Origin: Endozoicomonas sp. Mp262
GTDB taxonomy: Bacteria; Pseudomonadota; Gammaproteobacteria; Pseudomonadales; Endozoicomonadaceae
DNA length: 64,000 nt
Direction of reading: 5' to 3'
NCBI RefSeq assembly: GCF_025643335.1
Contig: NZ_CP092489.1
Coordinates: forward strand, 890,001-954,000
This document shows positions 57,698-64,000 of this stretch, in pieces (the stretch's first letter is position 1; every line of letters begins with the position of its first letter). The translations under genes and the position numbers were made by a program. A model generated the notes under the pieces. It did no database searches, was not told where the DNA came from, and worked only from the letters and a program-made list of their open reading frames with translations.

Positions 57698-58558
57698 TTA
57701 ACGGCTCAAAAAAATACCGGCAAACACAATGGCACCAACCCAGTGATTACTTAGAAAGGCCTTAAAACAACGATCTCTATCACGGTCATGGGTGAGAAAC
57801 TGCTGGTAAACAAACAGCATGGAGGCGAATGCAAGAGCAGCATAGAACAACGCTCCCAGCTCCATTTTAATCCCAACGGCAATAAGGGTAATAATGGCTA
57901 AAAGCTGAAGGCCGCCAATAATGAGATTATCGAGATCACCAAAGAGGATAGCTGTTGACTTGATACCGATTTTGATATCGTCATCACGGTCTACCATGGC
58001 ATATTGTGTATCGTAAGCCACAGTCCAGAATAGATTGGCAATAAATAAAAGCCAGGTCTCCGGAACCAGTGAGCCACTTTCTGCGGCAAAGGCCATAGGA
58101 ATAGACCAGCCAAAGGCAGCACCGAGAACAACCTGGGGAAAATGAGTGTAACGCTTTGCAAATGGATAAAATGAAGCCAGGAACAGAGCGCTCACCGAAA
58201 GAACAATAGTTAGCGTATTGGTGGTCAATACCAGCAAGAAAGACAGGGCAATAAGTACAACAAAAAATAATAATGCCTCTTCTTCCGTCAGTCGCCCATC
58301 AGCTAATGGCCTTGTAACTGTTCTTTTTACATGTCCATCAAAATTACGGTCAGCATAATCATTGATGACACACCCGGCACTCCGCATCAAAATGACCCCC
58401 AGGGTGAATACCAAAAGATTGTGATGAGTTGGCATCCCATCCGCTGCCAGCCACAATGCCCACATGGTGGGCCAAAACAGAAGACAAATACCAATCGGCC
58501 GATCCAGGCGGGCAAGGCTGATAAACTCTTTAATACGGAACATGTCCAGCGTTTTCAT
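57698..58558 (-). CDS. ubiA: 4-hydroxybenzoate polyprenyltransferase
   Basis: 286 aa integral membrane enzyme that prenylates 4-hydroxybenzoate in ubiquinone synthesis. It has the two Asp-rich motifs: [20 protein letters not shown] near residues 60-80 and [20 protein letters not shown] near 190, with about eight hydrophobic helices. It is downstream of ubiC on the same strand (51 bp), supplying the next pathway step. Pseudomonas has the same ubiC-ubiA-phoB order as I recall. Confidence 0.96.
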   Translation of the reverse strand: MKTLDMFRIKEFISLARLDRPIGICLLFWPTMWALWLAADGMPTHHNLLVFTLGVILMRSAGCVINDYADRNFDGHVKRTVTRPLADGRLTEEEALLFFVVLIALSFLLVLTTNTLTIVLSVSALFLASFYPFAKRYTHFPQVVLGAAFGWSIPMAFAAESGSLVPETWLLFIANLFWTVAYDTQYAMVDRDDDIKIGIKSTAILFGDLDNLIIGGLQLLAIITLIAVGIKMELGALFYAALAFASMLFVYQQFLTHDRDRDRCFKAFLSNHWVGAIVFAGIFLSR

Positions 58559-58609
58559 AATAATTAGCTCGGGCTTCCTGTCTGCAGAACCATCAAGACG
58601 TCACTCATC

Positions 58610-59164
58610 TTATGGAAAGGATGGTTTGCCGCCTACCTCAGGTAAAAAAACTTCGCATACTGATAGGGGCCTGGAATTCAGATAAAATAAAGATCGCCTT
58701 GCCCAGGCCTTTTCTTCCCTGAAACAGCAACCAAGATACGGATTAACCTCATGTGCAGATAATTCCGCCAATTCGATGGCTCCTCGTTCCACGCTTTTCT
58801 GAACAAATAAATATTCCCCCAGAGGCTTATTCCCTAGCATAAGCAGCTCATTATTTGATCCACCAAGACTGCTCCGGGGAATGACACTCCTCGCAAATAT
58901 TTTTGGCTTGCCACCACCCAGCAGCAAAACCTCGCGAATAGAGGCTTCTGTCTCGGAAACACCCAAAAATTCAAGCTCAGCTTCTGCTGGCTGACCCCAC
59001 TGATGCTTAAGCACCTTAACCTCAAACTCACCACGATAGGTTTTCTTCAACCTTGCGGTTAAAGACCCCCTATCAAGCAGCCATGCTTGCAAATTATCCG
59101 GTATATTGTCCAGATTATGCAGACAGGACTGCCAGCGTAAACTCGAACAAAAATTTAATGGCAT
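58610..59164 (-). CDS. ubiC: Chorismate lyase
   Basis: 184 aa. It cleaves chorismate to 4-hydroxybenzoate and pyruvate, the first committed step to ubiquinone. Recognisable blocks are LQAWLLDRGSLTARLKK (SLT motif), REVLLLGGGKPKIFARSVIP (ARSVIP active-site stretch) and a C-terminal WARRSLFYLNSRPLSVCEVFLP, which carries the conserved EVFLP end. It lies upstream of ubiA. Confidence 0.94.
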   Translation of the reverse strand: MPLNFCSSLRWQSCLHNLDNIPDNLQAWLLDRGSLTARLKKTYRGEFEVKVLKHQWGQPAEAELEFLGVSETEASIREVLLLGGGKPKIFARSVIPRSSLGGSNNELLMLGNKPLGEYLFVQKSVERGAIELAELSAHEVNPYLGCCFREEKAWARRSLFYLNSRPLSVCEVFLPEVGGKPSFP

Positions 59165-59353
59165 CGCCTAACCGCCCAATTATCCAAAAAAATGCCCTCT
59201 ATACAGAAGAAAATGTGTTCATTTAGCACCAAAGGTTATTGAAGTGATAGCCCCATGGATTGATGATATTGGCAGTGGATCAAAAATCATCATTTTGCTC
59301 AAGGAATATAGACAAAATATATGGGCAAGCATCTACCAGTGAAAGGACTCAAA

Positions 59354-60673
59354 ATGAAAAAAAATCCTGTGGTCTGGCGTGCGTCCACTCTGCACTTTCT
59401 TGATGATCCAGCCAGGACTCCCACCAAAGATGCCGTTGAGTTCCACGAGGACGGCGCTGTTGTGGTTGATGACGGTCATATCCTTGCTGCCGGTGCGTAT
59501 CAAAGCATTGCCAAGCACTTGCCAGCGGCCTGTGAGACTTACCATTTACCGGGAAAGTTGTTAATCCCGGGATTCGTTGATACCCATGTTCACTATCCCC
59601 AACTGGGAATGACCGGTGCCTGCGGCGAACAGCTGATTCAATGGCTTGAGCGATATACCTTTCCCGCAGAGGCCGCATTTGACTCACCAGACTATGCCCG
59701 GGAAGTCGCCCGGTTTTTCCTGGATCAGTGTCTCGCCCATGGAACCACGACCGCCCTCGTGTTTGGAGCCGTATTCCCGGAATCAGTCACCGCATTTTTT
59801 GAGGCGGCATCGGAAAGACAGCTGCGCATGATCGCAGGCAAAGTCATGATGGATCGTAACGCCCCGGACTACCTGCTTGATACTGCAACAACCAGCTATG
59901 AAGAGAGTCAGCAATTAATCAGACACTGGCATGGTAAAAACCGTCTGGCCTATGCCGTCACTCCACGGTTTGCCCCGACCTCAACCCCCAACCAGCTTAA
60001 AGCTGCCCGGCGTTTACTGGATGAGTTTGATGGGCTGTATCTCCATACCCATTTGGCAGAAAATTTAAAAGAAGTAGCCTGGACTCATAAGCTATACCCC
60101 GATAGCCAAAACTACCTGGATGTTTACGACCAGTATGGCTTACTGGGTTCCCGTTCATTCTTTGCCCATGCTATACACCTTTGTGAAGCCAGTTGGCAGC
60201 GCCTTGCCGATACGGGTTCCTCCCTATCCTTTTGCCCCAGCGCCAACCTTTTTTTAGGCAGTGGGCTGTTTGATTTTCAAAAAGCATCCTCCCTGAATAT
60301 CAACATAGGCCTGGGAACAGATATCGGGGCAGGCACCAGTTTATGCCAGCTTGAATCCATGAAAAGCGCCTATCAAGTGTGCCAGCTACAGGGAACAAGC
60401 CTGTCTCCACTCAGCGCGTTTTATCTGGCAACACTGGGTGGCGCAAGGGCTTTAGGGCTATCAGATAAAATAGGCAGCTTCACCCCCGGAAATGAAGCCG
60501 ACTTCCTGATTCTCAACCCCAGAGCAACACCCTTGCTGGCATTTCGGATGAAGCAGGCAAAAACCTTGGAAGAGCGCCTTGGCATCATGATGACCCTGGG
60601 AGATGATCGCCTGATAGAAAACACCGTCATTATGGGAGAAACCTGGCAGAAGAAAACCGGAGAGTATAAATAA
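59354..60673 (+). CDS. guaD: Guanine deaminase
   Basis: 439 aa from the ATG at 59354, with AAAGGA upstream. An 11-codon extension to 59321 lacks a ribosome site. It is an amidohydrolase that converts guanine to xanthine. The zinc ligands are in PGFVDTHVHYPQLGMTG, LYLHTHLAEN, FFAHAIHLCE and LGTDIGAGTS. CPSANLFLGSGLF is typical of guanine deaminase. It appears monocistronic, with no adjacent xanthine dehydrogenase genes, although those often accompany it. Confidence 0.93.
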   Translation: MKKNPVVWRASTLHFLDDPARTPTKDAVEFHEDGAVVVDDGHILAAGAYQSIAKHLPAACETYHLPGKLLIPGFVDTHVHYPQLGMTGACGEQLIQWLERYTFPAEAAFDSPDYAREVARFFLDQCLAHGTTTALVFGAVFPESVTAFFEAASERQLRMIAGKVMMDRNAPDYLLDTATTSYEESQQLIRHWHGKNRLAYAVTPRFAPTSTPNQLKAARRLLDEFDGLYLHTHLAENLKEVAWTHKLYPDSQNYLDVYDQYGLLGSRSFFAHAIHLCEASWQRLADTGSSLSFCPSANLFLGSGLFDFQKASSLNINIGLGTDIGAGTSLCQLESMKSAYQVCQLQGTSLSPLSAFYLATLGGARALGLSDKIGSFTPGNEADFLILNPRATPLLAFRMKQAKTLEERLGIMMTLGDDRLIENTVIMGETWQKKTGEYK

Positions 60674-60820
60674 GCCAGCCCAAGGGATTCTGATTTGGTA
60701 TAGTCAGCCTGTCATAGCAGTATGCAAAGCACTCTTAACTATAATCAAAAGATGTTCAACCAGTACTTTAAGCCTGACTAGCGTTTAATAATGAAAGGCT
60801 TAATGAAGGAGGCATAAGTA

Positions 60821-60988
60821 ATGAAGAAATGGCAATGTCTGGTCTGTGGCTTTACTTATGATGAAGCGGAAGGTTGGCCAGAAGATGGTATTGCCCCTGG
60901 CACCCGGTGGGAAGATATACCAGATGACTGGCTTTGCCCGGACTGCGGCGTTAGCAAAAGCGATTTCGAAATGGTTGAAGTCAACTAA
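60821..60988 (+). CDS. Rubredoxin
   Basis: A 55-aa iron protein. Both Cys-x2-Cys-Gly knuckles are present ([12 protein letters not shown] and [14 protein letters not shown]), plus [20 protein letters not shown] between them, the standard rubredoxin pattern. AGGAGG lies 8 nt before the ATG. It transfers single electrons in the cytoplasm, for example to alkane hydroxylases or peroxide-reducing systems. The partner reductase is not in the window. Location near ubiC matches Pseudomonas. Confidence 0.96.
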   Translation: MKKWQCLVCGFTYDEAEGWPEDGIAPGTRWEDIPDDWLCPDCGVSKSDFEMVEVN

Positions 60989-61239
60989 ACAACACCCGGT
61001 TAGACAACCGTGATTTGATAGATCCGGGCAGGGTGTGATGGTAAGAGCCTCTTTTTACAGATACTTTGTTGATATGTTGTTCTTACCCCCCTGTTTCATA
61101 CAATCGTTTGACTTTTCTCCCGGTTTAGCGTGAGATTCATCCCTTTAGGCTGCTCAACTGGCTACTGCTCTGCAATAGCTGGTATTCCTATCAATTACCT
61201 CTAATGATTAAACAGACCTGACAGATTCGGGGGAAATAC

Positions 61240-61617
61240 GTGAAGTTCAGACTGCTACTATGGGCACTGGGACTGTTGATGAAACGGGCCGGGAATAAAA
61301 ACCCCGCTTTCAGAAAAAAGCTCGAGGGTCAGACGCTCACTTTCCAGATCAGTAGCCAGGATGGAGCTGTACGCCATTACAATGTGAAAGATATGCGCGT
61401 AACAAGCCATTCAGGAAAAGCAACCAACCCCAGCTTTGAAATTGCCTTCAAAGATTCTGCCACAGGCTTCCAAACCTTGACCGCAAAAAATGCGCAACTG
61501 GCCTTTATGAAAGGCATTCAGGATAAAGACATTATTATCACCGGGGATTTTAGCAAAGTTATGTGGTTTCAGGGCCTAATGAAGTACCTGATGCCCAAAA
61601 AGAAGAAAAAATCCTGA
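61240..61617 (+). CDS. SCP2-like sterol/lipid-transfer fold protein
   Basis: 125 aa from a GTG preceded by GGGGGAAA. LEGQTLTFQISSQDGAVRHYNV, then FEIAFKDSATGFQTLTAKN and GIQDKDIIITGDFSKVMWFQGLM, resemble SCP2-type lipid-binding domains such as those near ubiquinone genes. A hydrophobic N-terminus (LLLWALGLLMKR) and a lysine-rich C-terminus (PKKKKKS) frame it. The assignment is by pattern only. It ends at a bidirectional terminator. Confidence 0.6.
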   Translation: MKFRLLLWALGLLMKRAGNKNPAFRKKLEGQTLTFQISSQDGAVRHYNVKDMRVTSHSGKATNPSFEIAFKDSATGFQTLTAKNAQLAFMKGIQDKDIIITGDFSKVMWFQGLMKYLMPKKKKKS

Positions 61618-61680
61618 TAATCGCTGAGACTCGTTCCCAGACAGCAAAGGGTATCACGAAAGTCTCAGCGCAATGCCCTG

Positions 61681-61740
61681 TTTTTTGGAACCACGAAGAA
61701 TACCAAGGCTTTCCTTAAATTTCTTCGTGGTTCAAAAAAG
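61681..61740. terminator. Bidirectional terminator
   Basis: GAACCACGAAGAA (61688-61700) pairs with TTCTTCGTGGTTC (61721-61733). The stem is flanked by TTTTTT on the left and AAAAAA on the right, so it can stop transcription from the SCP2-like gene and from the elaA-like gene. Confidence 0.8.
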
Positions 61741-61788
61741 CCTTACAGGCTCAGCAGATAGTCGGGAGCGAGGAAAACAGTCAGGTGT

Positions 61789-62280
61789 CTAATGTATAGT
61801 GCAGGATGATGCCTCTTTTAGCATTTCCACATGGGGAATTCCCTCTTCCATATACACAGTAGAGTTCACTACAAAGCCCAGCTCCTGATAAAAGCCTACC
61901 AGATAATTTTGGACACTTACCTTAATATCCATTTCAGCCCAAAGGGTTGAAGCCATATCCAAGGCATTGGCCATCATAGCATGTGCGATACCCTGCCCAC
62001 GCCCCTTCTCCGAGACAACCACACGCGTAATGCCAACTTCAGAAAAGCGGAGACCCGGTGGCAGAACCCTCAAGTACCCCATTAGCTCACCGGAATCCTC
62101 TGAATGGCAAAGCACATGCCGGGTCTCGGGATGTCGATCCATATTGTCCAGATCAGCGTAAGGACAGTTCAGCTCTACAATGAATACATCAACCCTTAAT
62201 TTCAGTAGTTCATACAGCTCATAGGCATTGAGTTGCTCAAAGGTTTTGATATCTATTCTTTTTCGAAGGGGCGTCAACAT
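61789..62280 (-). CDS. ElaA-type GNAT acetyltransferase
   Basis: 163 aa. The ElaA pattern LYELLKLRVDVFIVELNCPYADLDNMD is at the N-terminus, and the acetyl-CoA loop is VVSEKGRGQGIAHAMM. NYLVGFYQELGFVVNSTVYMEEGIPHVEM completes the fold. The acceptor is unknown. It converges with the SCP2-like gene across the terminator at 61681. Confidence 0.88.
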   Translation of the reverse strand: MLTPLRKRIDIKTFEQLNAYELYELLKLRVDVFIVELNCPYADLDNMDRHPETRHVLCHSEDSGELMGYLRVLPPGLRFSEVGITRVVVSEKGRGQGIAHAMMANALDMASTLWAEMDIKVSVQNYLVGFYQELGFVVNSTVYMEEGIPHVEMLKEASSCTIH

Positions 62281-62663
62281 AACCGTACAGCCTTTTAGCG
62301 ATAATCAAGCCACTTGATTGTTTGCGGTATGCAGGGGCCAAAAGAAACACCCCGCATATAGCGAGGTTTTCAGGCATTTTTATTCTTTTTTATGACACCT
62401 GCTTATTATTTTTTGTCTGTGGGCTCACTCTTCTATCAATGCCCTTTGATAATCAAGAGACTCCCCTTCTCACTTCCCCCTACAGGCCACCTACATTATA
62501 GGTATTTCCCGAAGCGAAATTTCGTGACATAGCTCAATGTATTTGCTTTGCAATATCAGGAAAATTGATAGGTTTTTGCCTTTTTTTAACAATGAGACAA
62601 AATAAGGAGTATTTTATTCATCATCGGGTCACAGGGGATACAGAGGTTTATGAAATATCCGGG
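62281..62663 (-). other. Gap between the acetyltransferase and the receiver-like gene
   Basis: About 380 bp. A short stem (CCCCGC/GCGAGG, one mismatch) followed by TTTT lies near 62350. The 114-codon plus-strand frame from 62565 is the shadow of the receiver-like gene. Nothing else recognised. Confidence 0.35.
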
Positions 62664-63098
62664 CTAGGAAATGGTGGCTCCAGGAATGGCGATATAACGG
62701 GAAAGCGTTCCCAGCAACTGTTGCGGATCAAAGGGGACTGCAAGATAATCATTCATTCCTGCCCTCAAGGCTTTACTGGCAAAATCACAGCTAACCCCAT
62801 TACTCATTCCAATAATATTCACGGGTGCAAGATGATTGTTTCTCTCAAACTGTCTGATACTACAGGCCGCCGTATAACCATCCATAACGGGCAGTTCACA
62901 ACTCATTAGAATAGCACCCCAACGGTCGGGATCACCTTCATAAAGACCAAGCGCCTCCTGACCATGACTCACAGACACGGTCTCCAGCTTTGCTTTCAGT
63001 AATATTTTTTCGACAATAGCCCTGTGTGGAATATCACTATCAGCGATTAATACAAACTTATGGGATAGAGACTGGCTGGAAGACTTGAAATGCGGCAT
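62664..63098 (-). CDS. Degenerate (pseudo-)receiver domain protein
   Basis: 144 aa, a single CheY-like domain with FVLIADSDIPHRAIVEKILL at the start, AILMSCELPVMDGYTAA in the centre and AVPFDPQQLLGTL near the end. Compared with the usual ILMD-x-x-MP, the phospho-acceptor Asp is Ser, and the conserved Lys of TKP is Val, while the early acidic residues and GMSN are kept. Phosphorylation by the normal mechanism is therefore unlikely. No output domain or partner kinase is adjacent. Confidence 0.8.
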   Translation of the reverse strand: MPHFKSSSQSLSHKFVLIADSDIPHRAIVEKILLKAKLETVSVSHGQEALGLYEGDPDRWGAILMSCELPVMDGYTAACSIRQFERNNHLAPVNIIGMSNGVSCDFASKALRAGMNDYLAVPFDPQQLLGTLSRYIAIPGATIS

Positions 63099-63230
63099 AC
63101 CGGTAATATTCCTTAAATACCCTTGTACCTATCAAGTCTTGCTTGTGATATTTCGGAGCACAGTACAAGGGCTTAATTATTAATATGTATCCCTCATCCT
63201 ATCGGCCACCTTCAGCAAACCTGGAGCTTT

Positions 63231-63632
63231 TCAGCTTTCCAACCAGACCTCTCTGACCCACTGCCATATAGAGCCCCAGGACTCATCAGATTCCTCACCT
63301 GAGGACCAGTGCGAAATAGAACCCTCTTCATTGATACAATAGTAGCTGCCATTATCCTCACAAACAGGAATTAAATGCCTGGGCACACACGTATCCCAGG
63401 CTATAGCCGCCACTTCCGGCAAATAAGTGTGGGAATGGGGGTCAGTGACGGTCACCGGTTCAAGGGAGCCATAAACAACATCACTTAACTGCAGTAAAAA
63501 CTCCCTCAAATCCTGGGGTAGGGGAATCAATAACTCTTCCTCAATGCTAACAAGATCATCCTCATCCGGTAGCGTTAAAGGCGCAGGAATATCTACCGCC
63601 TTTTCCCTCAGTATTTCAATAATATCTTCCAA
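63231..63632 (-). CDS. SMI1/KNR4-family protein
   Basis: 133 aa. The SMI1/KNR4 pattern is IPLPQDLREFLLQLSDVVYGSLEPV with the later SYYCINEEGSISHWSSGEE and SIWQWVREVWL. In bacteria such proteins often serve as immunity proteins to toxins or as general regulators. No toxin gene is adjacent here, so the role is open. It lies 19 bp downstream of the CBS-domain frame on the same strand. Confidence 0.75.
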   Translation of the reverse strand: MEDIIEILREKAVDIPAPLTLPDEDDLVSIEEELLIPLPQDLREFLLQLSDVVYGSLEPVTVTDPHSHTYLPEVAAIAWDTCVPRHLIPVCEDNGSYYCINEEGSISHWSSGEESDESWGSIWQWVREVWLES

Positions 63633-63651
63633 GAAAATTCACCTTTATTGA

Positions 63652-64000
63652 TTACACAGGTATGTGACAGCCTCTAAGATTTTCCCTCAGGGCTTTGAGA
63701 ATCCGGGTTCTATTGATAATCCCCAGTAGCTGCCCCTCTTCAACCACGGGATAGATTTTAGGCTTATTACCCTGCATAGACTCAGCCAGCTCGATAATAC
63801 CATCATTTGGCGAAACAGTTAGGACTTCATGATGCATCACATCACTGGCCATCAAGTCAAAATCACAGTGATAACTGCTGGTCAATAATTCATGAATACA
63901 GTCCTGCTCTGAAATAAAACCGATAAGTTTCTTTTCCCTGTCAACCACTGGCAAACCGAAAAGGTTATTACTACAGAGTATTTCTGTCACCTTACTTAAC
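63652..64000 (-). CDS. CBS-domain protein (partial, N-terminus off the right edge)
   Basis: At least 116 codons of open frame run to the window edge. An internal GTG at 63990 is a possible start, but the first block (SNNLFGLPVVDREKKLIGFISEQDCIHELL) is the second half of a CBS motif, so the gene probably begins outside. A second motif follows (VMHHEVLTVSPNDGIIELAESM and PKIYPVVEEGQLLGIINRTRILKAL). CBS pairs bind adenosyl ligands and regulate partners. It lies upstream of the SMI1-like gene, probably in one unit. Confidence 0.8.
   Translation of the reverse strand, partial: LSKVTEILCSNNLFGLPVVDREKKLIGFISEQDCIHELLTSSYHCDFDLMASDVMHHEVLTVSPNDGIIELAESMQGNKPKIYPVVEEGQLLGIINRTRILKALRENLRGCHIPV

Noticed and set aside
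62565-62909. 114-aa plus-strand frame
   Set aside because: Antisense shadow of the receiver-like gene.

Overview
The window looks like chromosomal DNA of a gammaproteobacterium of the Pseudomonadales/Oceanospirillales type. The evidence is gene order recalled from Pseudomonas: mrcB, a TPR lipoprotein, yqcC, a DUF4124 gene and ilvI-ilvH-ilvC; pssA next to msrP; ubiC-ubiA beside phoB-phoR with a rubredoxin nearby; and prkA-yeaH-spoVR. Identical insertion sequences, TA-flanked miniature elements, a sialidase-like secreted protein and large A+T-rich proteins of unknown family would fit an animal-associated relative such as Endozoicomonadaceae. That assignment is inference. No rRNA, tRNA or CRISPR was seen.

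Layout. (1) 1-1.7 kb: msrP (cut by the left edge) and pssA. (2) 1.7-28.0 kb: an accessory block of about 26 kb lying between pssA and ilvC, genes that are adjacent in Pseudomonas. It holds an alpha/beta hydrolase with an HxlR regulator, two A+T-rich segments coding for unknown large or exported proteins (3.6-7.6 and 24.2-27.9 kb), two identical 1671-bp IS1380-type elements in opposite orientation, a PAP2-GtrA-heptosyltransferase operon, a sialidase-like gene, a racemase with a HypT-like regulator, udp, glsA, a Pmp3 gene broken by a 261-bp folded element, and miniature inverted-repeat elements. (3) 28.0-44.5 kb: backbone with ilvIHC, PBP1B, gamma-glutamyltransferase, an APH/P-loop kinase fusion, a TfoX C-terminal-like protein, moeB, gcvH, a hybrid histidine kinase and a DUF502 protein. 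(4) 44.5-49.5 kb: two paralogous long acyl-CoA dehydrogenases, one preceded by a perfect PsrA-type operator. (5) 49.9-54.7 kb: the prkA-yeaH-spoVR operon. (6) 55-64 kb: an H-NS-like protein, phoBR with a putative Pho box, ubiCA, guanine deaminase, rubredoxin, an ElaA-type acetyltransferase, a degenerate receiver protein, an SMI1/KNR4 protein and a CBS-domain protein cut by the right edge.

The most informative structure is the mobile DNA. Both IS copies carry exact 5-bp target duplications. One of them splits a gene that can be rebuilt exactly as a 240-aa frame. Three copies of a 162-163-bp inverted-repeat element sit in CTAG sites, two of them exactly on a stop codon. A 261-bp element that can fold as a three-way junction interrupts a Pmp3/YqaE gene. 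The best candidates for new biology are the 835-aa protein with a bipartite nuclear-localisation-like basic cluster and its exported neighbours, and the receiver-like protein that lacks its phospho-acceptor.
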